From contig JBFHDX010000001.1 of assembly GCA_041584475.1 (NCBI GenBank), positions 22,397 through 86,396 on the forward strand: DNA of 64,000 nucleotides. The letters run 5' to 3'. The notes under the pieces were generated by a model. The model did not search any database and had not been told where the DNA came from. It saw only the letters and a program-made list of their open reading frames with translations. This document shows positions 1 through 8,387 of the stretch, piece after piece. The DNA is from JBFHDX01 sp041584475 (lineage in GTDB: Bacteria; Pseudomonadota; Alphaproteobacteria; UBA8366; JADFVY01). Position 1 is the first letter of the stretch. Each line of letters starts with the position of its first letter. The position numbers and the translations under genes are program-made.

Positions 1-23
1 TTTTGTCTTAGTGCGGGAACCGG

Positions 24-968
24 CTAGAGGCTCGAAATCTCCTCCAGGGTCGACCGGTAGTTGGCGTCGTCGGGGCCGCCGATCTCGATCGCCCTGGTTG
101 CCGCTTCGATCGCCTCGTCGCGGCGTCCGGTCTCCACGAGGACATAGGCAAGGTTGTTCCAGGCCGGCGCCGCCGAGCCCGGCTGCGCGGCGATGGCATC
201 CCGGTACGCGGCCTCCGCTCCGGCCAGATCTTTCAACGCGTAACGAACGTTGCCGAGTCCGAAATAGGCGGCGAAGCTGCGCGGCAAGCGCGCCGCGATC
301 GTCCCGTACGCGGTTTCGGCGGCACGCAGCTGACCGACGCGCTCGAGCCCGGCGGCGGCGCGCAGCAATTCGATTTCGTCGACGGCGACGGGCAGCTCGT
401 CGGGGTTCAGCACGACGAGCGCCCAGTAGCCGCCGCGCGCCCAGGTTCGTTCGAAGGTTGCCAGCGACACGGAGCGGCTCTCGGAGGTGCCGGTATGGAG
501 GGTCAGCTGGCCGGCGTCGAGGTCGTAGCCGATGGCGACCGCGAAATGCCACTGCGGGAGCCAGTTCAGCCCCAGATTCTGAAACACGAGCACCGGCCGG
601 CCGACGGCCAGTTCGGCGAGCATTTCCGCCAACGTCTCGACCGGAACCGCCATGCGGCCGTTGCGACGGACCGCGGCAATCACGTCGGGCTGCAGCGTGC
701 CGACGCGCCCGGGCGTGTAGACCTGCGGAACGAGATCGTCCTGGGTGACCGGCAGACCGGTCCAGGCAAGCGTCATGGCGACGGCCGCGGGACCGCAATA
801 GAACCGCTCCTGCGGGAAGAAAGGCACGTCGTCCACCCGCGCTTGCGTCGGCAGCTCGCCGGCGTCGGCGCGGAGCAGGGCGGTTTGCTCCGCGGTGGTG
901 CAGGCAGCGACGAGGAGGAAGACCAAACTCGCGACAACGGCTCGGACAAATTGCCTGATCACGGGCAC
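24..968 (-). CDS. PA2778-family C39-like cysteine peptidase, TPR lipoprotein
   Basis: The product has three parts: a lipoprotein signal with lipobox LVAAC, a papain/C39-like segment with the likely nucleophile in FYCGPAA, and C-terminal TPR repeats (about the last 90 residues). I place the start at the GTG at 968 because GGAGG lies 6 nt upstream and it gives a normal 22-residue signal peptide; the longer frame to 1022 would put 40 residues before the lipid-attachment cysteine. The length is about 314 aa. It follows a PA2779-family gene on the same strand, the usual partnership for these two families. A periplasmic or outer-membrane protease role is inferred from the fold; the substrate is unknown. 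Confidence 0.8.
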   Translation of the reverse strand: MPVIRQFVRAVVASLVFLLVAACTTAEQTALLRADAGELPTQARVDDVPFFPQERFYCGPAAVAMTLAWTGLPVTQDDLVPQVYTPGRVGTLQPDVIAAVRRNGRMAVPVETLAEMLAELAVGRPVLVFQNLGLNWLPQWHFAVAIGYDLDAGQLTLHTGTSESRSVSLATFERTWARGGYWALVVLNPDELPVAVDEIELLRAAAGLERVGQLRAAETAYGTIAARLPRSFAAYFGLGNVRYALKDLAGAEAAYRDAIAAQPGSAAPAWNNLAYVLVETGRRDEAIEAATRAIEIGGPDDANYRSTLEEISSL

Positions 969-1029
969 GTCACGCCTCCGCGTCCACCTCCACAATTCAT
1001 CCCCGGCCACGCCGTCACGCACGGGCGAT

Positions 1030-1398
1030 TCATACCAGCAGGATGATGATCACGACCACCAAGAGGATGATAATGAGGGCGGTGGCATTGTCCACTTGCC
1101 CGGCCGGCAGCGCGTCGATTCGTCCTGCGATCTCCAGCACCTCGGCGTCGGACAGGCTCTCGACGCGGCGGTTGGCCTCTTCGGGTGCGACACCCATGGC
1201 CCGCAGATCATCGCGTACGGTTTCGCGTCCGAAGAACGCCGTTATCTTGGCGCGTTCCGCGTCGATTTCCCGTGCCTCGATTACGGTTTCGGTGGCAACG
1301 AGGCCGGCGCGGGCTGCGCCGACCGGACACGAGATCAGCGCGATTGCGAAGGCCAAAGGAAGCGCAAGCGCGGATGCAAATCTGCGTAACCTGTCCAT
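1030..1398 (-). CDS. PA2779-family small membrane protein (copy 1)
   Basis: This 122-residue protein has an N-terminal signal peptide (hydrophobic to about residue 30), a charged helical middle rich in E, R and D with the phrase GVAPEEANRRVESLSDAEV, and then LPAGQ followed by a purely hydrophobic segment that runs to the last residue. The start is supported by AGAGGGGACAGGG upstream. A second paralogue lies directly upstream and the C39-like peptidase directly downstream, all on one strand, so they are probably co-transcribed. The family function is not known. The LPAGQ motif just before the terminal membrane segment is shared with the paralogue. Confidence 0.75.
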   Translation of the reverse strand: MDRLRRFASALALPLAFAIALISCPVGAARAGLVATETVIEAREIDAERAKITAFFGRETVRDDLRAMGVAPEEANRRVESLSDAEVLEIAGRIDALPAGQVDNATALIIILLVVVIIILLV

Positions 1399-1657
1399 CG
1401 ACCCTGTCCCCTCTGTTGAAGTGTTGTCGCCATATCATGCTTCGGTAATCGGCAACCGACAACTTCCGCGCGTCGCACCGCAGACGATCGAATAATGCCA
1501 AGACCGGGGCCGGCGACCAATCCCCGTCCTCGGTTCGCGCGCCACCCCCTCTCAGGCCGGCGCACCATCGGCCACGCGATCCCAAGGACCGCGATGGCGC
1601 GACGATGCGGGTCGGCATACGGCGTCAACCGCAAGGTTTCCGCCCTATTCGAGTCGA

Positions 1658-2083
1658 TTACCTCACCGGTTTCTTGATGAACGGGAAGATGTCGGTGACG
1701 CCGAGAATGTCCGTAATGATCAGGACCAGGAAAACGACGAGGAGAATGACGAGAATTGTACCCAGTGCGTCCTGTCCGGCCGGCAGCGTATCGATCCGGG
1801 CGGCGATCTGCTGAACTTCCGCGTCGGAGAGGCCATCGACGCGCGCGGCCGCTTCGTCTGGGTCGACACCCATCGATTCGATCTGGCGGCGGACGTCCTC
1901 GCGTGCAAGAAAGGCAGCGACACGAGCGCGGTCGTTGTCGATTTCGGTGCGCGTTATGACCTGATCCGTGCCGACGAGCGCGGCCTGCGCGACTCCCATC
2001 GGCACGCAGAGTGCAAGCATGAGGACGACCATCGGGAAGGCGATCGTCCTTGCGTTCAAGCGAAGAAAATTCATGAAATTCAT
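1658..2083 (-). CDS. PA2779-family small membrane protein (copy 2)
   Basis: This 141-residue paralogue of the neighbouring gene has an N-terminal signal peptide ending near VAQAALVG, a charged middle with SMGVDPDEAAARVDGLSDAE, then LPAGQ, a C-terminal membrane segment (GTILVILLVVFLVLII) and a short tail ending in KKPVR. The reading frame is open further upstream, but the ATG at 2083 is preceded by GAGGGGGA at good spacing and begins the signal peptide, so I use it. About 260 bp separate it from copy 1; that gap holds no convincing ORF. Function unknown. Confidence 0.75.
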   Translation of the reverse strand: MNFMNFLRLNARTIAFPMVVLMLALCVPMGVAQAALVGTDQVITRTEIDNDRARVAAFLAREDVRRQIESMGVDPDEAAARVDGLSDAEVQQIAARIDTLPAGQDALGTILVILLVVFLVLIITDILGVTDIFPFIKKPVR

Positions 2084-2305
2084 GTCGGTGTCCCCCTCAT
2101 GGACCTTTACGAACCTCGGCCCTTCCCCTCTCGCAGCCATCCCCGACGGCGCCGAGTTTAGCCTTGCAGGAGTACCGACGCAATGGCGACTCGGGTGACG
2201 TCGTCGGCCCAGCCCGATCATACTTGCGTATCGGTCGAAAAAGCGGGTACCGCCGGCGATCGGTCCGACGGGATTTGGCGCCATGGCGCCAATCTGGCAG
2301 CGACT

Positions 2306-3493
2306 TCAGGAATCCAGTGCGCGCGAGAGATCCGCTTTCAGATCCTCGACATCCTCCAGCCCGACGGACAGACGCACGAGCCCGTCGCTGATCCCCATGC
2401 GCGCGCGCTCTTCCGGCGAGAGCCGCTGGTGCGTGGTCGTCGCCGGATGGGTGATCAGGCTCTTGGCGTCGCCAAGATTGTTGGAGATGTCGATGAGCTG
2501 CAGCGCATCGAGAACGCGAAAGGCCCGTTCCTTGCCGCCATTCAGCTCGAACGACACGAGATTGCCGCCCATCGTCATCTGGTTTCGGGCGAGCGCCACC
2601 TGCGGGTGACTGTCCAGATGAGGATAGAGGACCCTCGTCACGCCGTCCCGGGTCTCGAGGAACCTGGCGACCGCCAGCGCATTCGCACAATGTCGTTCAA
2701 CGCGAAGCTGCAGGGTTTCGAGGCCTTTCAGCAATATCCACGCATTGAACGGACTGAGCGACGGACCTGTGTGGCGCAGGAAGGTCTTCAACTCCCCGCC
2801 GATGAACTCCCTCGACCCGAGAATGGCGCCGCCCAGCGCGCGTCCCTGGCCGTCGATGTGCTTGGTCGCCGAGTAAACGACGACGTCGGCGCCAAATGCC
2901 AACGGCTTCTGCAGCGCGGGCGTGGCGAACACGTTGTCGACGACGACGACCGCCCCGGCGCTCCGGGCCAATTCGCAGACCAGCGCGATGTCGATGATTT
3001 CGAGAGCCGGGTTCGACGGCGTCTCGAGGAATATCACCTTGGCAGGCTTTGCCAGCGCATCGCGCCATTGCGCGGCGTCGCCGCCATCGACGAAGTCCCT
3101 GTCGATGCCGTAGCGGGGCAGGATGTCGTTGACGATGAAATGGCAGGATCCGAACAGCGCGCGCGAGGCGACGATCCGGTCCCCCGTGCGCAGCAGCGAC
3201 ATCAGCGACGCGAAGACCGCCGACATGCCGCTGGCGGTCGCCATGCAGGCCTCCGCACCTTCGAGGAGCCGCAGCCGCTCCTCGAACATCGCCACCGTGG
3301 GATTGGCATAGCGCGAATAGATGAACCTCTCGGATTCGCCCTTGAACGCCGTTTCCGCCTCTTCCGCCGACTCGTAGACGTAGCCGGACGTCATGAAGAT
3401 CGCTTCGGAGGTTTCCTGAAACCGGCTTCGTTCGAGCCCGCCGCGGACGAGTTCGGTCTGCGGTCGCCTGTCCTTTCGCCTGTCGTCTGTCAT
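2306..3493 (-). CDS. metZ: O-succinylhomoserine sulfhydrylase
   Basis: A Cys/Met-metabolism PLP enzyme of 395 aa. The PLP-binding lysine is in SATKHIDGQG (about K211), and the family phrases YSRYANPT, GMSAVFASL, NPALEIIDI and SNNLGDAKSL are present. It would form homocysteine from O-succinylhomoserine and sulfide in the cytosol. The start MTDDRRKD at 3493 is chosen because the upstream extension in the same frame has no family similarity. It is divergent from the gene at 3658. MetZ is preferred over MetB/MetC from the SATKHIDGQGR and SPFNAWILLKGLETL segments, but this was judged by eye. Confidence 0.85.
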   Translation of the reverse strand: MTDDRRKDRRPQTELVRGGLERSRFQETSEAIFMTSGYVYESAEEAETAFKGESERFIYSRYANPTVAMFEERLRLLEGAEACMATASGMSAVFASLMSLLRTGDRIVASRALFGSCHFIVNDILPRYGIDRDFVDGGDAAQWRDALAKPAKVIFLETPSNPALEIIDIALVCELARSAGAVVVVDNVFATPALQKPLAFGADVVVYSATKHIDGQGRALGGAILGSREFIGGELKTFLRHTGPSLSPFNAWILLKGLETLQLRVERHCANALAVARFLETRDGVTRVLYPHLDSHPQVALARNQMTMGGNLVSFELNGGKERAFRVLDALQLIDISNNLGDAKSLITHPATTTHQRLSPEERARMGISDGLVRLSVGLEDVEDLKADLSRALDS

Positions 3494-3536
3494 CGTGCGC
3501 TGGATCCTCAAGCGAAGGATGCCGGGAAATCGCGCA

Positions 3537-3565
3537 GGGATAGGCCCAATGCCGCGATCTGTCAA
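3537..3565 (-). promoter_or_regulatory. Candidate sigma-70 promoter for metZ
   Basis: On the minus strand a perfect -35 TTGACA (3565-3560) is separated by 17 bp from TATCCC (3542-3537), about 40 bp before the metZ start. The -10 is a weak match. No SAM-II aptamer sequence was recognised in the same gap. Confidence 0.4.
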
Positions 3566-3657
3566 TCGCGGGGCAGGGAAGGGGCGGGGTTGCCAAGGCT
3601 CTCGCGGCATTCGACCATGCGTGGAAGGGCACTGCACCGCTTAGGGAGTTCGAGGCC

Positions 3658-4602
3658 ATGCTGACGATCGATGCCGCCGGCGTCCGCCGACTGACGGCAA
3701 TGGGCGCGCTGGTCGAGGCCATCCGCGACATGTTCCAAAAGGACTGTGTGATGCCGGTTCGGCATCATCATACGGTGGCGGTCCCGGACCAGCCCGACGC
3801 GACGCTCCTGCTGATGCCGGCCTGGAGATCCGGCGAACATATCGGCGTCAAGCTGGTGACCGTCTTCCCGGGCAACGCCGAGCGTGGCCTCGCGGCCGTC
3901 AACGCCGCCTATCTGCTGTTCGACGGGCGCAACGGCGGACCCATTGCCATGCTCGACGGCGGCGAGTTGACGGCGCGCCGCACGGCGGCCGCTTCGGCGC
4001 TCGCTGCGGATTACCTGGCGCGCCCCGATGCCGAAAATCTCCTCGTGGTCGCGACCGGTCGGCTCGCGCCACACCAGGTCGAGGCCTTTCAGGCGGTACG
4101 ACCGATCCGTCGCATCGCTGTCTGGGGCCGCAATCCCGAGCGGGCGGCGGCCGTCGTCGAGGGGCTCCACGGAGACCGTCCGGACGCCCACGTGGCGCCG
4201 GACCTCGAAGCCGCCGTCGCCGAGGCCGATATCATTTCCTGCGCGACGCTCGCGACCGAACCGCTGATCCATGGCGCATGGCTTCGGCCCGGCACGCATC
4301 TCGACCTCATCGGCGGATTCACCCCCGCGATGCGCGAGTCCGATGACGAGGCGGTGCGCCGCGCCACCGTCTTCTGCGACACGCGCGAAGGGGCGACGGT
4401 CGAGGCGGGCGACCTGGTCCAACCGTTGGCCAACGGCGTCATCACGATGGCCGACATCGTTGCCGACCTTTACGACCTGACGCGCGGCAAGCACCCCGGA
4501 CGGACGTCGGACGAGGAAATCACGCTGTTCAAATCGACCGGCGCCGCACTCGAGGACCTGGCCGCGGCCCTGCTCGTTTGCGAGAAGGCGCGCACCACGT
4601 GA
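3658..4602 (+). CDS. Ornithine cyclodeaminase / mu-crystallin family protein
   Basis: This 314-aa protein has the family layout: an N-terminal dimerisation part with MPVRHHH and HIGVKLVTVFPGN, then a Rossmann domain whose glycine-rich turn reads VVATGRLAPHQ (about residues 129-139), and the late segment DLIGGFTPAMRESDDE. Family members deaminate ornithine to proline, reduce cyclic imino acids or act on N-substituted amino acids, so the substrate cannot be fixed from sequence. It overlaps the MATE gene downstream by 4 bp, suggesting co-transcription and possibly export of a related metabolite. Confidence 0.8.
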   Translation: MLTIDAAGVRRLTAMGALVEAIRDMFQKDCVMPVRHHHTVAVPDQPDATLLLMPAWRSGEHIGVKLVTVFPGNAERGLAAVNAAYLLFDGRNGGPIAMLDGGELTARRTAAASALAADYLARPDAENLLVVATGRLAPHQVEAFQAVRPIRRIAVWGRNPERAAAVVEGLHGDRPDAHVAPDLEAAVAEADIISCATLATEPLIHGAWLRPGTHLDLIGGFTPAMRESDDEAVRRATVFCDTREGATVEAGDLVQPLANGVITMADIVADLYDLTRGKHPGRTSDEEITLFKSTGAALEDLAAALLVCEKARTT

Positions 4603-5927
4603 GCGGACCGGCCGGCGAAGGCTGGAATCGCCGGGTCTGGCAACTCGCGGGTCCGATCATTCTGTCCAACATTACGGTACCGCTGCTCGGCGCGGTGGAC
4701 ACGGCAGTCGTCGGCCACCTGCCGGATCCACGATTCATCGGCGGCGTGGCGATCGGCGCGCTGGTCTTCAGCTTCGTCTATTGGGGATTCGGCTTTCTGC
4801 GCATGGGAACCACAGGGCCGACGGCGCAGGCGTGGGGTGGCGGCGACGGCGCCGAACTGCGGGCGATTCTGGCCCGCGGCCTCCTCTTGGCGGGAATTCT
4901 TGCAGCCGTGCTGCTGTTGCTGCAGGCGCCGATCGGTGCCGTCGCGTTTACCCTGCTTCACGGCAGCGCTGCTGTGGAAGGGGAAGCGCAGGTCTATTAC
5001 GCAATTCGCATTTGGGGAGCCCCGGCAGCGCTTGCGAACTACGTGCTGCTCGGCTGGTTTCTCGGTCTCCAGAACGCGCGCTGGCCGCTCGCGCTCCAGG
5101 TCTTTGCGAATGGACTCAATATCGTGCTCGATCTGTTGTTCGTCCTGCTTCTGGGCTGGGGTGTGGCCGGCGTAGCGGCGGCCACGGTTATCGCCGAATA
5201 TTCGGCGCTCGGGCTCGGGCTGGTGCTCGCGCTTCACCGTTTGCGGCGGCTGTCGGGCGCTTTGGCCGGCCGGCAGGTTTTCGACGGGGGCAGGATCCGC
5301 AGGATGCTGGCGGTCAACCGCGATATATTCGTCCGCACGCTCCTCTTGATTCTCTCCTTCGCGTGGTTCACTGACCGCAGCGCGAGCCTGGGCGACGTGA
5401 CGCTCGCCGCGAACGCCGTCCTGATGCATCTGGTCACCATCGCCGCTTACGGGCTCGACGGGTTCGCCCATGCTGCGGAGGCCCTGGTCGGCGATACGGT
5501 CGGACGCGGCGACCGCGATGGCCTTGCGGGAGCGGTGCGCGCCGGACTGCGCTGGTCGGTGGTCATCGCGGCCGCCTTTTCGATGGCCTACATTGCGGCC
5601 GGCGGTACCATCATCGATCTGTTGACCAATCTCCCCGAGGTACGCGCAGCCGCGCGCGAATTCCTGCCATGGGTCTGTCTAGCGCCAGTCGTCGGCGTCT
5701 GGTGCTACCTGTATGACGGCATTTTCCTCGGCGCGACCCGAACGGAAGAGCTGCGGAACGCCATGATCGTGTCGGCGACCGGATACGTGCTGCTCGTCGC
5801 CGTCCTGATGCGGGAATTCGAGAATCACGGCCTGTGGGCGGCGCTGCTGTCGTTCTTCGTGCTCAGGGCGCTGGCGCTCGCGGCCTACTACCCTCGGCTG
5901 CTGCGCGGCGTCCGCGCTCAACGCTGA
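4599..5927 (+). CDS. MATE-family efflux transporter (DinF-like)
   Basis: The protein is about 442 aa with roughly 12 hydrophobic membrane segments. It carries the MATE N-terminal signature WQLAGPIILSNITVPLLGAVDTAVVGHL and a second-half counterpart around AANAVLMHLVTIAAYGLDGFAHAAEALVG. It should exchange cations for organic substrates at the inner membrane. The start is taken as GTG at 4599, which forms a GTGA overlap with the previous stop and has GAGAAGG nine bases upstream; a TTG at 4578 is possible but less likely. Translational coupling to the upstream gene is inferred. Confidence 0.85.
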   Translation: MSGPAGEGWNRRVWQLAGPIILSNITVPLLGAVDTAVVGHLPDPRFIGGVAIGALVFSFVYWGFGFLRMGTTGPTAQAWGGGDGAELRAILARGLLLAGILAAVLLLLQAPIGAVAFTLLHGSAAVEGEAQVYYAIRIWGAPAALANYVLLGWFLGLQNARWPLALQVFANGLNIVLDLLFVLLLGWGVAGVAAATVIAEYSALGLGLVLALHRLRRLSGALAGRQVFDGGRIRRMLAVNRDIFVRTLLLILSFAWFTDRSASLGDVTLAANAVLMHLVTIAAYGLDGFAHAAEALVGDTVGRGDRDGLAGAVRAGLRWSVVIAAAFSMAYIAAGGTIIDLLTNLPEVRAAAREFLPWVCLAPVVGVWCYLYDGIFLGATRTEELRNAMIVSATGYVLLVAVLMREFENHGLWAALLSFFVLRALALAAYYPRLLRGVRAQR

Positions 5928-5954
5928 GCGCCTCGCGGGCTGCCTCTGACGTGT

Positions 5955-7448
5955 TCAGCTGCCGCCGGCCGCCGATGCGCGGAATTTTGCAAGGGTCGCC
6001 GGCGACTCGGTCCCACCTTCGCCCGGCTGCGATTCCTTGATCGGGGCGGGCAAACGGAGCGTAAAGGTGGTCCCGCTTCCCTGCGTGCTCTCGAGGTCGA
6101 TCCGGCCGCCCATCAGCTCGGTCAGTTTGAGTGCGACCGCAAGTCCGAGGCCCGACCCGCCGTATTGGCGGGTCGTCGAGGCGTCCGCCTGCTCGAACGC
6201 GTCGAACACCTTCGTCTGTTTGTCGAACGGGATGCCGATGCCGTTGTCGCGGACGGTGAAGCGGATCCAGTCGCTGCCATCGAATTCCTTCTCGCGCGCC
6301 ACCGACAGTTCGACCGAGCCGTCATGGGTGAACTTGCCGGCATTGCTCAACAGATTGAACAGGATCTGCCTGAGCTTGGTGGCATCGATATAGAGGTGCC
6401 CGACATCGGCAACCTCGAAGCGGTAGGTATTGTTGTTCTTGCGGATCAGGGGCTGTACCGCTTCGGCGACCTCTTCCACCAATCCCTCGATGTCGACGAA
6501 TTCGGGGTACAGTTCGAGGCGGCCGGTTTCGATGCGCGACAGGTCGAGCGTGTCGTTGATCATCGACAGCAAATGCGTGCCCGACGCCCGGATCCGTTCG
6601 AGGTCGCTGATTATGTCCTTGTAGCCGTGCTCCCGGGCGTCCTCGCACAACATTTCGCTGTAGCCGATCACCGCGTTCAAGGGTGTCCGCAATTCATGCG
6701 TCATGCGCGCCAGGAATTCGGATTTCGCACGGTTGGCCGCTTCGGCCTCGATGCTGGCGTAACGGTACGCGCTCGACAGCCGAGCGGTCCTGCGCAGCTC
6801 GGCGACGAGCAGGAACACGATGGCGCCGCCGCCGGCCATGATGCCGATGAAGGAGAGGAACAGCTGGGTATAGAGGCGTTCCATCTCGAGCAGCGAAATC
6901 TCGTCCTTCAGGCGGATTTCGAACCGGGTCAGGATATCGTGCAGGCGCGGGCCGAATTCCTCCAGTCTGCTGCGGATTGCTTCGTAGGTCTCGAGGTCGC
7001 CGCGCTTGAGCGTCATCACCGCGGGTTCGACTTCGCGCAATGCTTCCTGGATATCGCGCTCGACGAGGGGAAGCCAGTCGGTCGCCCGCAGACGCTCACC
7101 CTGAACGTCGGAAAGCGGCAGCGGGATACGGCTCCAGAGAATATCGAACCGGTCGACCAGGTCCTGATGGTCAACCCCCTGCTCACCGTGGGAATAGCGG
7201 GCCAAGACACGCATGAAACGGCGGAATTCCAGCTCGGCACCGAATGCCACCCAGGTACCCGTTTCCCGCGTTTCGTTGAGGACCGACTTGGTCTCGCCGA
7301 GTTTTTGCAGACTGACGACCATGCCGGCGGAAAAAGCGAGGATCGAAAGCACCGCCAGCGCATAAAGCGCGATACCATGCCGCCGCGTCTCGCGCGCCGT
7401 GGGAATGGGCGTGAGTGCCGCCCCGTCAGTTTCCTCTCGCCGTGCCAC
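5955..7448 (-). CDS. Membrane sensor histidine kinase (module 1)
   Basis: This 497-aa hybrid-free kinase has TM1 at about 26-48, a mostly helical periplasmic domain (about 50-192), TM2 at about 194-218, a coiled-coil linker, HisKA with H251 in MTHELRTPLNAVIGYSEM, and a HATPase domain with N box (LLSNAGKF), G1 (DNGIGIP) and G2 (GGSGLGL). No HAMP domain is obvious. It lies 80 bp downstream of a periplasmic SUOX-fold protein, and the pair is duplicated next door (8388-10474). No response regulator is adjacent. The ligand is unknown; direct sensing with the upstream periplasmic protein is inferred from the conserved pairing. Confidence 0.88.
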   Translation of the reverse strand: MARREETDGAALTPIPTARETRRHGIALYALAVLSILAFSAGMVVSLQKLGETKSVLNETRETGTWVAFGAELEFRRFMRVLARYSHGEQGVDHQDLVDRFDILWSRIPLPLSDVQGERLRATDWLPLVERDIQEALREVEPAVMTLKRGDLETYEAIRSRLEEFGPRLHDILTRFEIRLKDEISLLEMERLYTQLFLSFIGIMAGGGAIVFLLVAELRRTARLSSAYRYASIEAEAANRAKSEFLARMTHELRTPLNAVIGYSEMLCEDAREHGYKDIISDLERIRASGTHLLSMINDTLDLSRIETGRLELYPEFVDIEGLVEEVAEAVQPLIRKNNNTYRFEVADVGHLYIDATKLRQILFNLLSNAGKFTHDGSVELSVAREKEFDGSDWIRFTVRDNGIGIPFDKQTKVFDAFEQADASTTRQYGGSGLGLAVALKLTELMGGRIDLESTQGSGTTFTLRLPAPIKESQPGEGGTESPATLAKFRASAAGGS

Positions 7449-7530
7449 GGTTTGCTAGCACGCCACCCTGTCGCCGCCGGCGAACGCGCTTGCTGGCGGC
7501 TGCAACGATGCGCGTGTCACTCCAACCATC

Positions 7531-8064
7531 TCACTCGATCTGGAGTTGGGTCAGCTGCCAAATCATCCGGTCGATCCGGAATCGCGCGGCCAGATCAACG
7601 TCATCGGGGTAGATCACCCAGAGTGGACCCTTGGTGCGGAGCGTCAGCTGCTCGCCATTGATAGCCATGGCGAGGAGCACGTCGTAACGCTCGAAATCGT
7701 CGATCGGTATCGCGACGGTGTAGTCGTTCGCCGCGACGGCGCTGACCGTCGTCCCTTTTGCCCCGGCAGCGCGAAGCACGTTGCGGACCAGCACACCCTC
7801 GAACACCGTGTTGTCCTCGTGCCACGGGGTGCCCGTCTTGATCGATGTGTGGCCGAGCGCCTCGAGCATGCCCTCGTCGAAGTGGGCTTCGTTGCCGATG
7901 TTGGTGTTCTCGATCGCGCCTTTGACGACAAGCAGCACGCGACCCGTCGGTTTCGCGAGTTCACCTGCCGATACGTTGGCCAGAGGAAGAATGAACAGCC
8001 ACGTTGCCGCCAGCAGCGCGGCGACGCCAAAGGCTCCGATCGTCCATCGCGCGGTTGAATTCAT
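7531..8064 (-). CDS. Periplasmic SUOX/molybdopterin-fold protein without cysteine (module 1)
   Basis: This 177-aa exported protein has an N-terminal hydrophobic signal or anchor (about 9-32) followed by a small domain resembling the oxidoreductase molybdopterin-binding fold (COG3915-like), with the phrases AANDYTVAIPIDDF, AINGEQLTLRTKGPLWVIYP and a C-terminal RIDRMIWQL. There is no cysteine at all, so the usual molybdenum-ligating cysteine is absent and catalysis by a molybdenum centre is unlikely. The ATG at 8064 is chosen over a TTG at 8100 because it starts the signal peptide. It precedes a histidine kinase gene and probably feeds it a signal; that is inference. Confidence 0.75.
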   Translation of the reverse strand: MNSTARWTIGAFGVAALLAATWLFILPLANVSAGELAKPTGRVLLVVKGAIENTNIGNEAHFDEGMLEALGHTSIKTGTPWHEDNTVFEGVLVRNVLRAAGAKGTTVSAVAANDYTVAIPIDDFERYDVLLAMAINGEQLTLRTKGPLWVIYPDDVDLAARFRIDRMIWQLTQLQIE

Positions 8065-8387
8065 GACTCGGCACGCCGTCCTTACAAATTGGGACACCAA
8101 CCATCTCCCCGAATGGGTACCGTGCAGACAACTGCAATCATTGCGAAAATGTTGCTTAACTAAAGAGTACGTCCGGTGAAGTTAACGAACGGTAATTTCT
8201 GGCAAAAAGTTTCGCCTGCAAGGGCCGACTTTTCAAGCGATTTCCGGTTCCCTGCCAGCTCCCTTACACCGCGGCGCGCCATACATACGATCGTAGCACG
8301 GAGCGCCGGCGCAGCGAAAACGGGCCGCCCATACCACCCCGGACGGCGAAATTCGGGCCGATCCTGAACCGTCGGCCCAGACAGAGG
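8065..8387. other. Intergenic region between the two sensor modules
   Basis: 323 bp without a convincing gene. It is AT-richer than its surroundings around 8140-8210 and contains TTGCTTAACTAAAG at 8152-8165, a 14-mer found again at 29915-29928. It must contain the promoter of the minus-strand module 1, but I cannot recognise a clear -35/-10 pair. Confidence 0.5.

Noticed and set aside
3494..3657. Possible SAM-II riboswitch upstream of metZ
   Set aside because: Alphaproteobacterial met genes often carry one, but I could not find its conserved pairing blocks in this short gap; only a promoter-like TTGACA was visible.
8142..8156. Sigma-54 promoter at the TTGCTTAAC motif near module 1
   Set aside because: There is no GG at the required 10-bp distance before the GC, and the orientation faces away from the neighbouring gene start.
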